Counted from the first letter of the stretch, positions 32,545 through 43,601 are shown. The stretch: 64,000 bases of DNA from an uncultured Clostridia bacterium (GCA_934168365.1 CAKPNJ010000001.1:172915-236914), one strand, 5' to 3'. The notes: a model not told the origin generated them from the sequence alone. A program made the numbers and translations.

Positions 32545-34902
32545 GTGGCTAAAAAAGGAAGAAAAAAGAAAAATAAGATAGATATAAATATAGCCGTTGT
32601 GGCATTAGTGTTACTTAGTATATTGTTAATGATTTTAATTTATAGTAAATCAGGAAGCATAGGTCAAGTATTGAGCCCTATGCTTGGTGGAATTATGGGA
32701 TTTATAAAATACATTATTCCAATAGGAACTTTACTAATTGCAATATATATGACACAAAATGATAAAGAATACATGACACATAAGTTAATTCAGTATGGAA
32801 TATTTTTATTATGTGTTTCAGCTATGCTTAGTATTTTTCAAGTAGGAAAAGGTAACTTATCTATAGACAAAGAATTTAGCAATATTATAGAAGATTCATA
32901 TTATCTAGGCGAAAAAGATATTGGCGGAGGGGCAATTGGAGCAGTAGTTGCAGTTCCTTTGATAAATGCTTTAGGTTCTACAGGAGCAGTAATATTAACA
33001 ATAGGTATAGCAGTTATTTTACTAATATTTATGTTTGGCATAAGACCGGCTGAAATGATTAGTGATTTATTAGATGAACTAAGAGAACGAAAGGAAGAAA
33101 AAAGAAAAGAGAAAAAGAGTAAACACTCTTATGATGATACAGTTATTGAAGAAGATAGAAAAGGTAGAAGATTAAGAGAAAAAGAAGAAGCAGCAAAATT
33201 AGCTTCTCAATTTGAAGATCAATTAACAATAAATATAAATGAAAAAGATAACAAGAATGATAAGAAAAAATATAATCATGATGATTTATCAATACCTTTC
33301 TTTGGCAAAAAGAAGGAGGAACCATCTTCACCAGATGTAATAGATGCTAATTTATTTAAACAAGTTGAAGAACAAAAAGAAGATAAGACAAAAGAAGTAT
33401 TACAATTGGAACATACAATCACAGAAGAAGATGAAAACTATGAATTTCCACCAGTTCAACTATTAGCTGAACCTGAGAAAAAGACAAGCAAAGGTGGAAA
33501 AAAGGCTGTAATGGATACAGCTACAAAATTGCAAAAAACTTTATATAGTTTTGGCGTTTCAGCAAAAGTTGAAAATGTATCTGTTGGTCCAGCAATTACC
33601 AGATATGAATTGAAACCAGCAGAAGGTGTACGTGTTAGTAAAATTGCTAATTTAGCAGATGACATTGCTCTTAATTTGGCAGCTGAAAGTATTCGTATTG
33701 AAGCACCAATTCCAGGTAAACAAGCAGTCGGAATTGAAATTCCAAACAAAGAAAATGAAATTGTTCACTTTAGAGAAATAATAGAATCAAGTGCTTTTCA
33801 AGACCATAAATCAAAATTAGCATTTGGTTTAGGAAAAGATGTTGCAGGTGAACCAGTAGTTACAGATATAGCTAAAATGCCGCACGTATTAATTGCAGGT
33901 GCGACAGGTTCTGGTAAAAGTGTATGTATAAACACTCTAATTTCAAGCATAATATATAAATCAAAACCAAGTGAAGTAAAGCTTTTAATGGTTGATCCAA
34001 AAGTAGTTGAACTTTCGGTATATAATGGAATACCACATTTACTTATTCCAGTTGTAACTGATCCTAAAAAAGCAGCGGGAGCACTAGCTTGGGCTGTACA
34101 AGAAATGGAAAACCGTTATCAAATTTTTGCTAAAAAAGGTGTTAGAGATATTAAAGGGTATAATGAGATATCTAAACAAGAAGACACAGGTGTGTTGCCA
34201 CAAATTGTAATTATCATAGATGAGCTTGCAGACTTAATGATGGTTGCGTCAAAAGATGTTGAAGACTCAATATGTCGTTTGGCACAAAAGGCAAGAGCTG
34301 CTGGAATGCATTTAGTAATTGCCACACAAAGACCATCTGTTGATGTTATTACAGGTATTATTAAAGCAAATATACCATCTAGAATTTCATTTGCAGTATC
34401 TTCACAAATAGATTCAAGAACAATATTGGATATGGTAGGAGCAGAAAAATTACTTGGAAAAGGTGATATGCTATTCTACCCAGCAGGTGCAACAAAACCT
34501 ACTAGAGTTCAAGGTGCATTTGTATCAGATAAAGAAGTAGAAAAAATTGTAGACTTTATTAAAGCAAACGGAGAAGTTAGATACAATGAAGATATAATAG
34601 AACAAATCGAAAATGCAAATAAAACAGAAAAAGACTTAGAAGCTGAACAAGCAGATGATGATGGAACAGATCCACTACTAATGGAAGCAATTGATACAGT
34701 TGTAGACACAAGACAAGCCTCAACTTCATTTATACAAAGAAGATTTAAAGTAGGATATGCAAGAGCAGGAAGAATAATTGATCAAATGGAAGAAAGAGGG
34801 GTAATATCAGGATATCAAGGTAGTAAACCTCGTGAAGTACTTATGTCTAAAGAAAGATGGCAAGAACTAAAAATGACCACAGTGGAAAATACAGAAGAAT
34901 AA
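32545..34902 (+). CDS. ftsK: DNA translocase FtsK/SpoIIIE
   Basis: 785 aa starting at GTG behind AAAGGAG. It pumps chromosomal DNA through the closing septum. Four N-terminal membrane helices (about residues 14-165), a charged linker (about 180-320), then the hexameric motor with Walker A GATGSGKSV (about 451) and Walker B IVIIIDELADLM. The C-terminal gamma winged helix (STSFIQRRFKVGYARAGRII) reads orienting sequences. It could be the vegetative FtsK or sporulation SpoIIIE; both share this layout. Confidence 0.95.
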   Translation: MAKKGRKKKNKIDINIAVVALVLLSILLMILIYSKSGSIGQVLSPMLGGIMGFIKYIIPIGTLLIAIYMTQNDKEYMTHKLIQYGIFLLCVSAMLSIFQVGKGNLSIDKEFSNIIEDSYYLGEKDIGGGAIGAVVAVPLINALGSTGAVILTIGIAVILLIFMFGIRPAEMISDLLDELRERKEEKRKEKKSKHSYDDTVIEEDRKGRRLREKEEAAKLASQFEDQLTININEKDNKNDKKKYNHDDLSIPFFGKKKEEPSSPDVIDANLFKQVEEQKEDKTKEVLQLEHTITEEDENYEFPPVQLLAEPEKKTSKGGKKAVMDTATKLQKTLYSFGVSAKVENVSVGPAITRYELKPAEGVRVSKIANLADDIALNLAAESIRIEAPIPGKQAVGIEIPNKENEIVHFREIIESSAFQDHKSKLAFGLGKDVAGEPVVTDIAKMPHVLIAGATGSGKSVCINTLISSIIYKSKPSEVKLLMVDPKVVELSVYNGIPHLLIPVVTDPKKAAGALAWAVQEMENRYQIFAKKGVRDIKGYNEISKQEDTGVLPQIVIIIDELADLMMVASKDVEDSICRLAQKARAAGMHLVIATQRPSVDVITGIIKANIPSRISFAVSSQIDSRTILDMVGAEKLLGKGDMLFYPAGATKPTRVQGAFVSDKEVEKIVDFIKANGEVRYNEDIIEQIENANKTEKDLEAEQADDDGTDPLLMEAIDTVVDTRQASTSFIQRRFKVGYARAGRIIDQMEERGVISGYQGSKPREVLMSKERWQELKMTTVENTEE

Positions 34903-34921
34903 ATTTTTTCAAGAGGATGTA

Positions 34922-36460
34922 ATGGAAAGAAAAAAAGAAAGACTATTACGTAAAATTCACATAAAAGACTATACAAATAGCTTAGAGAAGATTTTAGAGG
35001 ATAAACAATTTTCTGTAGATACTAAAAATCTTCTTTTAAGCATGGTTTACAAGATTGAAAACGCATATAAAGATTATGAAAAAACTAAAGTACAGGTATG
35101 TGAAAAAGGAGAATTTTTAGATAAAGTAATAGATATTGTAAAAAATGAATGTAGTGAAATTATAGTGACAAATGAAGAAATAAATGAAAGTGAAAAATAT
35201 GAGATACAAAAGGCACAAGGAAAAATAATTGTTTTAGGAAATGAATTAACATTATTAAAAAGTATCTTGGCGATAGATGAAGGAAACATCAGTTTAACAG
35301 AAGAAGAAAGTGTACTGGAACCGTCAATTAGTTATTTTTTGAACAGTGCTAGTCTAATGAGTCAATCAGAAGTAATTAGAGACTTTAATGGTTGGTCATG
35401 GGATATATCAGCAAAAGATATAGAGAATAATAAAATCAATATAATGTTTCAGATTTTAGTATATTTGCTAGATTATGAATTTATAAATGCTTGGGTTAAT
35501 AATACCAGTCAATTAGCAGACTATCTAATGCTTACACATGAAAATTTGAAAGAAAATTTTGGAGAACAAAGAGCAAAAGCAATTGTAAGAATATTGTGTA
35601 AAATAGCGATTGAAGAGAAATCAAAACAAAGTGAAGAAGAATTAGAAAAATGGAAAAAGGTAAAAGAAGAAACAAAATTAGAATTTGAAAAATTAGAAAA
35701 TAAAACTAAATACCTAGAGGATATTACAGAAGAAAAAAAGAAAATAACAAAGGAAATTGAAAAAATTGATAAATTATTAAACAACAAAGATCTATTAAAA
35801 AAAGAATATGATGAAAGAAATTCGAAACTTCAAAATAAAGATAAAATATTTAGTGTTAGGCAATTAGCAAATAAATTAGAAGTTGAAAGACAAGACCATG
35901 TAAAACAAATAAAAAAATGTAATGATTTACTTGAGCCAAAAGGATTTGTTAAACGTAAAGATGAGGTAACTAAAAAGCTTGATTTTTTAAATTCATTAGA
36001 ATTTGAAGAAGAACAAAGCAAAACTATATGTGAACTATGCACATTATTTTTAGAAAGTTTTAGAATAAAGATAATGAAATCAGCAATAAGACAAGATGTA
36101 GTTAAGTATATATATGAACTAAGATATTTTAGATTTTTGAAAATTGACAAAAATACTAGCTTAAAAGAAATACCAGAATTAAGTGATGAATTTGAAAAAA
36201 CTATAGGTGTTCTTTATGAAAAAGCAAGAGCATTAAATGCAATAGAAGATGTAACCAAAGATGAAGAAGCAAACTATGAAATCATAAAAAAAATATTTGA
36301 TAGTAAAATGATAGATTTGAATAATATGATAATTGAAACAAAAGTTGAAGAAGGTAAATTATTTATAGAATATTATGATACAAATATACTAGAAAACAAA
36401 ATTCAACTTTACAGTGATAAAACAATAAAATTAAATAAAAAAACAAAACTATTTGTTTAA
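34922..36460 (+). CDS. Large coiled-coil protein of unknown function
   Basis: 512 aa, 19 nt after ftsK. No signal peptide or membrane helix. A central coiled coil of about 110 residues (about 235-345; EELEKWKKVKEETKLEFEKL) lies between two helical domains. No motif is recognised. Tight spacing with ftsK suggests shared transcription and possibly a chromosome- or division-linked role (inferred). Confidence 0.75.
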   Translation: MERKKERLLRKIHIKDYTNSLEKILEDKQFSVDTKNLLLSMVYKIENAYKDYEKTKVQVCEKGEFLDKVIDIVKNECSEIIVTNEEINESEKYEIQKAQGKIIVLGNELTLLKSILAIDEGNISLTEEESVLEPSISYFLNSASLMSQSEVIRDFNGWSWDISAKDIENNKINIMFQILVYLLDYEFINAWVNNTSQLADYLMLTHENLKENFGEQRAKAIVRILCKIAIEEKSKQSEEELEKWKKVKEETKLEFEKLENKTKYLEDITEEKKKITKEIEKIDKLLNNKDLLKKEYDERNSKLQNKDKIFSVRQLANKLEVERQDHVKQIKKCNDLLEPKGFVKRKDEVTKKLDFLNSLEFEEEQSKTICELCTLFLESFRIKIMKSAIRQDVVKYIYELRYFRFLKIDKNTSLKEIPELSDEFEKTIGVLYEKARALNAIEDVTKDEEANYEIIKKIFDSKMIDLNNMIIETKVEEGKLFIEYYDTNILENKIQLYSDKTIKLNKKTKLFV

Positions 36461-36475
36461 GAAAAGGAGAAATTT

Positions 36476-38125
36476 ATGAAAATAACATTTTTAGGTGCAA
36501 CCAAAATGGTTACTGGTTCTAACTTTTTAGTAGAAGGAGCAGGGAAAAAGTTTTTAGTTGATTGTGGAATGTATCAAGGTGGAGATAGAGACGAAATGCA
36601 AAATCATGAACCATTTGCATATGATGTAAATGAAATTGATTTTATGTTATTAACACATGCACATATTGACCACTCAGGTAGAATTCCAAAATTATATAAA
36701 GAAGGATACAGAAATCCAGTAATAACAACAAAAGCTACAAGAGACTTATGCTCAATAATGCTTCCAGATAGTGGACATATTCAAGAACAAGAAATTGAGT
36801 GGAGAAACAGAAAAAGAATGAGAGAAGGTAAAGATGCTTTACCACCACTATATACAGCACAAGATGCAGTAGATACAATGGAAATATTTAAACCAGTAAA
36901 CTATGACGAAATTATAGAAGTAGATCCTAATATTTATGTGCGTTTTAATGATGCAGGACATATGTTAGGCTCAGCAATTATTGAGGTTTGGGTAAAAGAA
37001 GACGGAAAAGAAACTAAAGCAGTATTTACAGGAGATTTAGGAAACAATGATATTCCACTTTTATCTTCACCAACAATGATAGAAACAGCAGATTACTTAG
37101 TAATGGAATCAACTTATGGTGGAAGATTGCATATGAGAAATGACGACAAAGCAAATTTATTCTTAAACATAGTTTCAGAAACATTAGATAAAGGTGGAAC
37201 TGTTGTTATACCATCATTTGCAGTAGGAAGAACACAAGAAATTTTATATGAATTAAACAATTTAAAAGATGTTCAAGATAGCGAAGAATTTAAAGAAAAG
37301 TATGCAACATTGATGAGGGCACCTGTATATGTTGACAGCCCACTTGCAATTTCAGCAACAGAAATATTTAAGGAAAATGCAAATTTATTTGATGAAGAAA
37401 CACAAGCAGTTATTAAAAGTGGAGATAATCCACTAGAGTTTCCAGGATTACAATTTACAAGAACAGCAGATGAATCAAAAGCACTAAATGAGAAAAATGA
37501 ATCATCAATTATTATTTCTGCTAGTGGTATGTGCGAAGTAGGAAGAATCAAGCATCACCTAAAACACCATTTATGGGATCCTAATAGCACAATTTTATTT
37601 GTAGGATATCAAGCACCAGGAACATTAGGAAGAAGAATTGTTGACGGAGAAAAAAGAGTAAAAATATTTGGTGAAGAAATTGCTGTAAATGCAAGAATAG
37701 AATATATTGAGGGATATTCAGGCCATGCAGATCAAGAATGGCTTATGAATTTTGTATATTCATTTATTACAAAACCAAAACATATCTTTTTAGTTCATGG
37801 AGAGCCAACAGGACAAGAAATATTAAAATCAAAAATTGTAGATGAAATAGGCTTACCTGTAACTATTCCAGAATATGGTCAAACATACACATTAGACGAA
37901 AACTTAACTATGGAACAAACAGTAGCTCCAATAACACCTCAAATGAATGTAAGACGTGATGTGATTGATAAGATAAGATTATTGAAAAATGAACTTAATG
38001 ATATGGAAACTATTGTTAAAGAAGATTATTTAGCTAAAAAAGACAATGAAGAAGAAATAAGCTTATTAAAATTAAGACTAAAAGAAATAGAAGATCAAAT
38101 TGTAAAAATAGTAGAGAAGAATTAA
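36476..38125 (+). CDS. Metallo-beta-lactamase/beta-CASP ribonuclease-like protein
   Basis: 549 aa. The N-terminal metallo-beta-lactamase fold has LTHAHIDHSGRIP (the HxHxDH zinc site), GDLGNND and a later His in GHADQEW. The inserted beta-CASP domain has STYGGRLH and the ISASGMCEVGRIKHHL segment. This is the YSH1/CPSF73-like family of RNA-processing nucleases. A C-terminal coiled coil (about 500-545) is added. Likely an RNA endo- or exonuclease; the substrate is unknown. Confidence 0.9.
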   Translation: MKITFLGATKMVTGSNFLVEGAGKKFLVDCGMYQGGDRDEMQNHEPFAYDVNEIDFMLLTHAHIDHSGRIPKLYKEGYRNPVITTKATRDLCSIMLPDSGHIQEQEIEWRNRKRMREGKDALPPLYTAQDAVDTMEIFKPVNYDEIIEVDPNIYVRFNDAGHMLGSAIIEVWVKEDGKETKAVFTGDLGNNDIPLLSSPTMIETADYLVMESTYGGRLHMRNDDKANLFLNIVSETLDKGGTVVIPSFAVGRTQEILYELNNLKDVQDSEEFKEKYATLMRAPVYVDSPLAISATEIFKENANLFDEETQAVIKSGDNPLEFPGLQFTRTADESKALNEKNESSIIISASGMCEVGRIKHHLKHHLWDPNSTILFVGYQAPGTLGRRIVDGEKRVKIFGEEIAVNARIEYIEGYSGHADQEWLMNFVYSFITKPKHIFLVHGEPTGQEILKSKIVDEIGLPVTIPEYGQTYTLDENLTMEQTVAPITPQMNVRRDVIDKIRLLKNELNDMETIVKEDYLAKKDNEEEISLLKLRLKEIEDQIVKIVEKN

Positions 38126-38138
38126 AGAGGGAAAACTA

Positions 38139-40076
38139 ATGAAAACTAAATATAATAATGATTCTATAATTGGTGGTAAAAATATTACCGCCAGTTATAC
38201 AAAAAATGGGGAGTTACTTCGTGTAATGTACCCATTTCCTGACTTTAGAAGTTGGATAGATGAATTTAAAACAGGAGTAAAAATAAATGACTCAGGAATA
38301 ATATATTTACATGAGGATATAAATAATCAATATAATCAATATTATACTGAGGACACTAACATTTTACATACTGAAATAACAAATACATATTTTAATTTAA
38401 AAATAAAACAAACTGATTTTGCTTTATTAAAAAATTCTGTATTAGTAAAAAAATACGAATTTGAGAACAAAAACAATATAGAATTAAATGTAAACTTTTT
38501 AGTACATTCTAAGCTTTTGACAGACTATAACAATATGGTGAGTGGTGAAGTTAAAAACAATACTTTAATTCAATATTGCCATGATTATACTATGTATACA
38601 TTTTCAGACAAGCCATTTCTAAGTTATCAAATAAATAACACTAAAGAAAATATATTAAGTGGAGTTATAAAGGATAAAGATTATATAGGAATGTCATGTG
38701 ACTCTAGTATAAGCTATGATATAGGAACATTAAAACCAAATGAGAAAAAAGAACTAACAGTATACTTGTACTTCAAGAAGAGTGATGAAACAGAAGAAAT
38801 ATTAAATAAAGAATTAACAGAAATTAGAAAGCTAGATGTAAAAAAAGAAGAGCAAACAGTAGAAAAATATTGGAAAAAATACGTAAAAGAGCATATTGGA
38901 ATAGAATTAAAAAAAGAAACAAATACTTTAAATAAAAAGTTTAACCAAATATATAAAAGAAGTATTTTGCTATTTCCATTACTAATAAATCAAGAAACAG
39001 GTGGAATATCTGCAGCAGTAGAAGTTGATGAAGATATGACTAAATGTGGAAGATATAGCTATTGTTGGCCAAGAGATGCTGTATTTATTACAAGAGCTTT
39101 AGACAACTTGAAAATGACAAAAGAAACAGAAAAGTTTTATAAAATTTTTTGTAAAGATACACAAAATAAAAATGGTATGTGGGAGCAAAGATTTTATACA
39201 GATAAAAGATTAGCACCATGCTGGGGCTATCAAATAGACGAAACAGCAAGTGTAGTTTTTGGAGTTTATGAACATTACAAAGCTACCAAAGATGTAAAAT
39301 TCTTAAAAGATACATATAAAATGTGCGAAAAAGCAGTTAAGTTTTTGTGCACATATATGGATAATATTTTAGGAACAAAGGACAAATCTGACATTGTAAA
39401 AAATGAAATTGAAGCAACTTACCATACTGAAAACAGAAACAAGCTACCAGATAGCTATGACTTGTGGGAAGAAAGTGAAGGAACACATTTATATTCTTTA
39501 GCATGTATTTATTCTGCCTTTGATGCAATAACAGAAATTCATTCTGTATTAAAACCAGAATATGAGCAAAATAACCGCTTAAAAGTAGAAGCAATGAACA
39601 AATTGGAAAATGCTACTAAAAAATATAATCAAGAAATAAAAAAATATATTTCAAATAACTTATACAATGAAAAAACAAAAACGTTTACAAGAAATTTAAA
39701 AGATGAAAGAACAGACATAAGCTTATTAGGTTTAGTAACGCCATTTGGTATTTTTTCTCCAAAAGAAAAGAAAGTATTAAATACAATAGAAAAAATAAAT
39801 ATGACATTAAGAACCTACACAGGTGGATATTTAAGATATGAAAATGACAACTATTGTGAAGGCAAAAATCCATGGACAATAGCAACTTTGTGGATGGCAA
39901 TGTATTATCAAAAATCAGGAGAAAAGAGAAGAGCAAATGAGTGTGTAGAATTTGTTATAAAATCGGCAAATGAGCATGGATTTATAGCAGAGCAAGTAAA
40001 TAACCAAACAATGACATCAGAATGGGTAAATGGACTAGCATGGGCACATGCAATGTTTGTAAGTTTATGTGAATAA
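38139..40076 (+). CDS. Glycoside hydrolase family 15 (glucoamylase/trehalase-like)
   Basis: 645 aa, 13 nt after the nuclease gene. N-terminal beta-sandwich (1 to about 240), then the (alpha/alpha)6 barrel with GRYSYCWPRDAVFITRAL (GH15 signature WPRD) and catalytic Glu candidates in DLWEESEGTHLYS (about 448) and in the last repeat (NPWTIATLW; SEWVNGLAWAHAMF). No signal peptide, so it acts inside the cell, probably on alpha-glucans or trehalose. Confidence 0.9.
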   Translation: MKTKYNNDSIIGGKNITASYTKNGELLRVMYPFPDFRSWIDEFKTGVKINDSGIIYLHEDINNQYNQYYTEDTNILHTEITNTYFNLKIKQTDFALLKNSVLVKKYEFENKNNIELNVNFLVHSKLLTDYNNMVSGEVKNNTLIQYCHDYTMYTFSDKPFLSYQINNTKENILSGVIKDKDYIGMSCDSSISYDIGTLKPNEKKELTVYLYFKKSDETEEILNKELTEIRKLDVKKEEQTVEKYWKKYVKEHIGIELKKETNTLNKKFNQIYKRSILLFPLLINQETGGISAAVEVDEDMTKCGRYSYCWPRDAVFITRALDNLKMTKETEKFYKIFCKDTQNKNGMWEQRFYTDKRLAPCWGYQIDETASVVFGVYEHYKATKDVKFLKDTYKMCEKAVKFLCTYMDNILGTKDKSDIVKNEIEATYHTENRNKLPDSYDLWEESEGTHLYSLACIYSAFDAITEIHSVLKPEYEQNNRLKVEAMNKLENATKKYNQEIKKYISNNLYNEKTKTFTRNLKDERTDISLLGLVTPFGIFSPKEKKVLNTIEKINMTLRTYTGGYLRYENDNYCEGKNPWTIATLWMAMYYQKSGEKRRANECVEFVIKSANEHGFIAEQVNNQTMTSEWVNGLAWAHAMFVSLCE

Positions 40077-40089
40077 AAAAGGAGATAAA

Positions 40090-41446
40090 ATGGCTAAGGC
40101 AAAAACTGTATTTGTATGTAGTAGTTGTGGATATGAGTCAACTAAATGGTTAGGAAAATGTCCACGGATGCAATGAATGGAATAGCTTTTATGAAGAAAA
40201 AATTTCAAAAGAGACAACAAGTTCTGGAGAAAGAAAAAAAGTTACTCCAAGAGCTTTAAATGAAGTAATAGGAAAAGACGCAATACGCACACATACCGGA
40301 ATAGGAGAACTAGATAGAGTACTAGGTGGAGGTTTAGTAAAAGGCTCACTTGTACTATTAGGAGGAGAACCTGGAATTGGTAAATCTACTTTAATTTTGC
40401 AACTTTGTGATAAAGTACAAGGAGAAGGTAAAGTTTTATATGTTTCAGGAGAAGAATCAGCAGAACAAATAAAACTAAGAGCAGACAGATTAGGAATTCA
40501 TAATAACGACATTTTATTCTTAGGCGAAACAGACATAGAGCTTATAGAAAACTCTATTTTAGAAATCAAACCAAAACTTGTAATTATAGACTCAATACAA
40601 ACTATGTACTCAGATGAAATATCTTCAGCAGCAGGAACTGTCAGTCAAGTACGTGAAATTACAGCAAGAATTATGCGTGTATGCAAAAGTAACGAAATTA
40701 CAACTATTATAATAGGACATGTTACTAAAGAAGGAAATATAGCAGGACCTAGAGTACTAGAACATATGGTAGATACAGTACTATATTTGGAAGGAGAAAG
40801 ATATTTCTCATATAGAATTTTGCGTGGAGTAAAAAATCGTTTTGGATCAACGAATGAAGTAGGAATGTTTGAAATGCAAAGCGAAGGAATGGTGGAAATA
40901 ACAAACCCCTCATCTGTACTTATTTCAGAAAGAGAAGACAACCCATCAGGTTCAGTAATTGTAGCGACAATGGAAGGTACAAGACCATTACTTATTGAAT
41001 TACAAGCACTAACAACTCCAACAGTTTTTGGACTTCCACGTAGAGCGGCAAATGGAATTGATTACAATAGGCTTACATTATTAGTAGCTGTTCTAGAAAA
41101 AAGAGCAGGTCTAGCATTAAGTTCACAAGATATTTATTTAAATGTTGTAAGTGGAATAAAAATAAGTGAACCAGCAGTAGATTTAGGTACAATATTAGTT
41201 TGTGCTTCAAGCTTTAAGAATATTAGTATAGATAAAAGAACTGTTATAATTGGGGAAGTTGGCTTAACAGGAGAAGTTAGAGCAGTTAATCTAATTGATA
41301 AAAGATTAAAAGAAGCGGAAAAGCTAGGATTTAAAACTTGCATTATACCAGAAAGTAATAAAAAACTCTTGAAAGAAAATTATAAGTTAGATATAATAGG
41401 GGTCAGGAATGTTAATGAAGCTATGAAAGCAGTAGGACTAAAATAA
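40090..41446 (+). CDS. radA: DNA repair protein RadA with +1 frameshift at CGG in the zinc finger
   Basis: The first frame from ATG 40090 reads MAKAKTVFVCSSCGYESTKW, then LGKCP, CGG ATG CAA TGA. Skipping the C gives Gly and CNEWNSFYEEK, continuing to 41446 (about 451 aa). RadA is a RecA-like helicase for recombination intermediates. The joined protein has the C4 zinc finger (CSSC...CPGC), Walker A GGEPGIGKS, the KNRFG motif (GVKNRFGSTNEVG) and a C-terminal Lon-like domain. The shift supplies the Gly and the last zinc Cys, and without it only 28 residues would be made. Confidence 0.93.
40165..40167 (+). other. +1 frameshift site CGG|A in radA
   Basis: The zero frame is CCA CGG ATG CAA TGA; the +1 frame is GGA TGC AAT GAA TGG, restoring CPGCNEW. 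Confidence 0.85.
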
Positions 41447-41582
41447 TCAGCATCCCGCATTGTTAAAGTTGGTTCAAAACGTAGTTACATACACAATGTA
41501 TGAGCCTTTGCCTTTTGAACGAAACTTTTCCTAGTAATATACTAATTATTTTTTAAATTACTTGAAAGGAGACAAGCGAAAA

Positions 41583-42662
41583 ATGGCTTTAAAAAGGGAA
41601 GAAGCAGTTATTACAGAAGTATTAAAAATGATTGCACCTGGTACACCAATTCGTGATGGACTAGAAAATATTTTAAAGGCAAAGACCGGTGCTTTAATTG
41701 TAATTGGAGATACAAAAGAAGTGTTAGAGCTAGTGGACGGTGGATTTCAATTAGATGTTGAATATACATCTTCTAGGTTATATGAACTTGCTAAAATGGA
41801 TGGTGCTATTGTACTTAGTAATGACTTGAAAAAAATACTTTATGCAAATACTCAAATAATTCCTTCGCCTAGTATCATAACAACAGAAACCGGAACAAGG
41901 CATCGTACAGCAGAACGTACAGCTAAACAAACGGGAGCACTAGTAATTAGTATATCTCAAAGAAGAAGCATAATTACTATATTTAAAGGGAACTATAGAT
42001 ATGTATTAGAAGATACTGCAAAAGTTATTTCAAAAGCTAATCAAGCATTACAAACAGTTGAAAAATACAAAAAGGTATTTGATAATAAACTAAGCTTATT
42101 AAATGAATATGAGTTTAATGATATTGTCACATTAGAAAATGTAATAAATGCAATACAAAGAGCTGAAATGGTAATGAAAATAGTTGAGGAAGTTCAAAAG
42201 TCCATTTACGAGTTAGGAGAAGAAGGTAGACTTTTGGAAATGCAACTAGAAGAATTAGTGGGAGATTTAGAAGAAGAGGAATTGTTGATAATTAAAGATT
42301 ATATTGCACCAGGCAAAAAGAGAACCGCTGAAAAAGTATTAGAAGAAATCAAAACTCTAGAATATGATGATTTAATGCTTCAAGAAAGAATTGCAAAATT
42401 ATTAGGATATGAGGATTTTGATTCATATGATGAGGTAGCAGTTTATACAAGAGGATACAGAGTTCTTAATAAAATACCAAGAATGCCAAGCAATATAGTA
42501 GAAAATTTAGTAAAATCTTTCAAATCCTTCCAACATATATTAGACGCGGATTTACAACAACTTGATGATGTTGATGGAATAGGAGAAATTAGAGCAAGAA
42601 CAATAAAAAGTTCATTAAAACGTATGCAAGAGCAATTTGTATTTGACAATTTAATATTGTAA
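41583..42662 (+). CDS. disA: DNA integrity scanning diadenylate cyclase DisA
   Basis: 359 aa from the ATG at 41583. An in-frame TTG at 41562 contains the ribosome site and is rejected. It makes c-di-AMP from two ATP and scans DNA for branched structures. The DAC domain has DGAIVLS and TGTRHRTAERTA; a linker and C-terminal HhH domain (DDVDGIGEIRARTIKSSL) bind DNA. It follows radA, its usual genetic neighbour. About 115 nt between them contain a weak inverted repeat (GTTCAAAA/TTTTGAAC). Confidence 0.97.
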   Translation: MALKREEAVITEVLKMIAPGTPIRDGLENILKAKTGALIVIGDTKEVLELVDGGFQLDVEYTSSRLYELAKMDGAIVLSNDLKKILYANTQIIPSPSIITTETGTRHRTAERTAKQTGALVISISQRRSIITIFKGNYRYVLEDTAKVISKANQALQTVEKYKKVFDNKLSLLNEYEFNDIVTLENVINAIQRAEMVMKIVEEVQKSIYELGEEGRLLEMQLEELVGDLEEEELLIIKDYIAPGKKRTAEKVLEEIKTLEYDDLMLQERIAKLLGYEDFDSYDEVAVYTRGYRVLNKIPRMPSNIVENLVKSFKSFQHILDADLQQLDDVDGIGEIRARTIKSSLKRMQEQFVFDNLIL

Positions 42663-42690
42663 ATGTATAATTTGGTTATTGTAAAATAAT

Positions 42691-42747
42691 AGTGTTAAGT
42701 AATTTATGAAAAATTGTAGAGGAGCACAGTGTACTCCATAAAAATAA
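42691..42747. repeat. Dispersed repeat, copy B
   Basis: Starts AGTGTTAAGTAA and contains the palindrome GGAGCACAGTGTACTCC (42721-42737), ending CATAAAAATAAA. It shares both the left arm and the palindrome with copy C at 54724-54784. Confidence 0.65.
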
Positions 42748-42760
42748 AGGAGAGAAAATT

Positions 42761-43588
42761 ATGAAGGAATTTAAAAAAGTGTTATGTATCATAGGGATTG
42801 TTTTAGTAATTGTAGGAATAGTTTTTGTAAGCTATGGAATTTATAAAAAAATAACTACTAATATACCAAACCCAGTAGCAACAATAGAAGTTGAAGATTA
42901 TGGAACAATAAAAGTTGAACTTTACCCAGACCAAGCACCAAATACTGTGGCTAATTTCATTAGATTAGCAAACCGTGGTTTTTATAATGGATTAACCTTT
43001 CACAGAACAATACCAGATTTTATGATACAAGGTGGAGACAAAGAAGGAACAGGTGAAGGTTCTCCAAATTTAAGTGATATTAAAGATAATGTAACAAATG
43101 ACCAGGCATATAACATAAAAGGAGAATTTATAGTAAATGGCTATAACAATACGTTAAAACATAAAAAAGGTGTTATATCAATGGCAAGAGGCGACTATAG
43201 TGCCTATAGCAGTATAAATCCCGCATTAACTACTTATGGCTATAATTCAGCAGGTTCACAATTCTTTATAATGACAGATGATAGTGATTATTTGGATGGA
43301 TATTATGCAGCATTTGGAGAAGTAAAAGAAGGAATGGATATAGTTGAAAAAATAGCAAATGTTGAAGTATACTATAGAAATACAGAATTAAAAGAAGGCG
43401 AAGAAGCTCCAAAAGATGAAAATGGAAATACAATTTCGTCAGACAAACCTAAAAAAGCTCCAGTAATCAAAAGCATAACAGTAGAAACTTATGGAGTGGA
43501 TTATGGAATACCTGAAACAGTAGAAAGATTTGATATAAATGCATGGCAAGATAATCTTTCAAACCAATATAGCAATTATCAACAATAA
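42761..43588 (+). CDS. Membrane-anchored cyclophilin-type peptidyl-prolyl isomerase
   Basis: 275 aa. N-terminal membrane helix (residues 6-28) places the domain outside. The cyclophilin core is clear: YPDQAPNTVANFIRLA, FHRTIPDFMIQGGD, SAGSQFFIMTDD, AAFGEV. It helps fold exported proteins. An extra insert (about 95-125 and 215-240) and a C-terminal NQYSNYQQ tail extend the core. Confidence 0.93.
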   Translation: MKEFKKVLCIIGIVLVIVGIVFVSYGIYKKITTNIPNPVATIEVEDYGTIKVELYPDQAPNTVANFIRLANRGFYNGLTFHRTIPDFMIQGGDKEGTGEGSPNLSDIKDNVTNDQAYNIKGEFIVNGYNNTLKHKKGVISMARGDYSAYSSINPALTTYGYNSAGSQFFIMTDDSDYLDGYYAAFGEVKEGMDIVEKIANVEVYYRNTELKEGEEAPKDENGNTISSDKPKKAPVIKSITVETYGVDYGIPETVERFDINAWQDNLSNQYSNYQQ

Positions 43589-43601
43589 AATTAAGGAGGA
43601 G

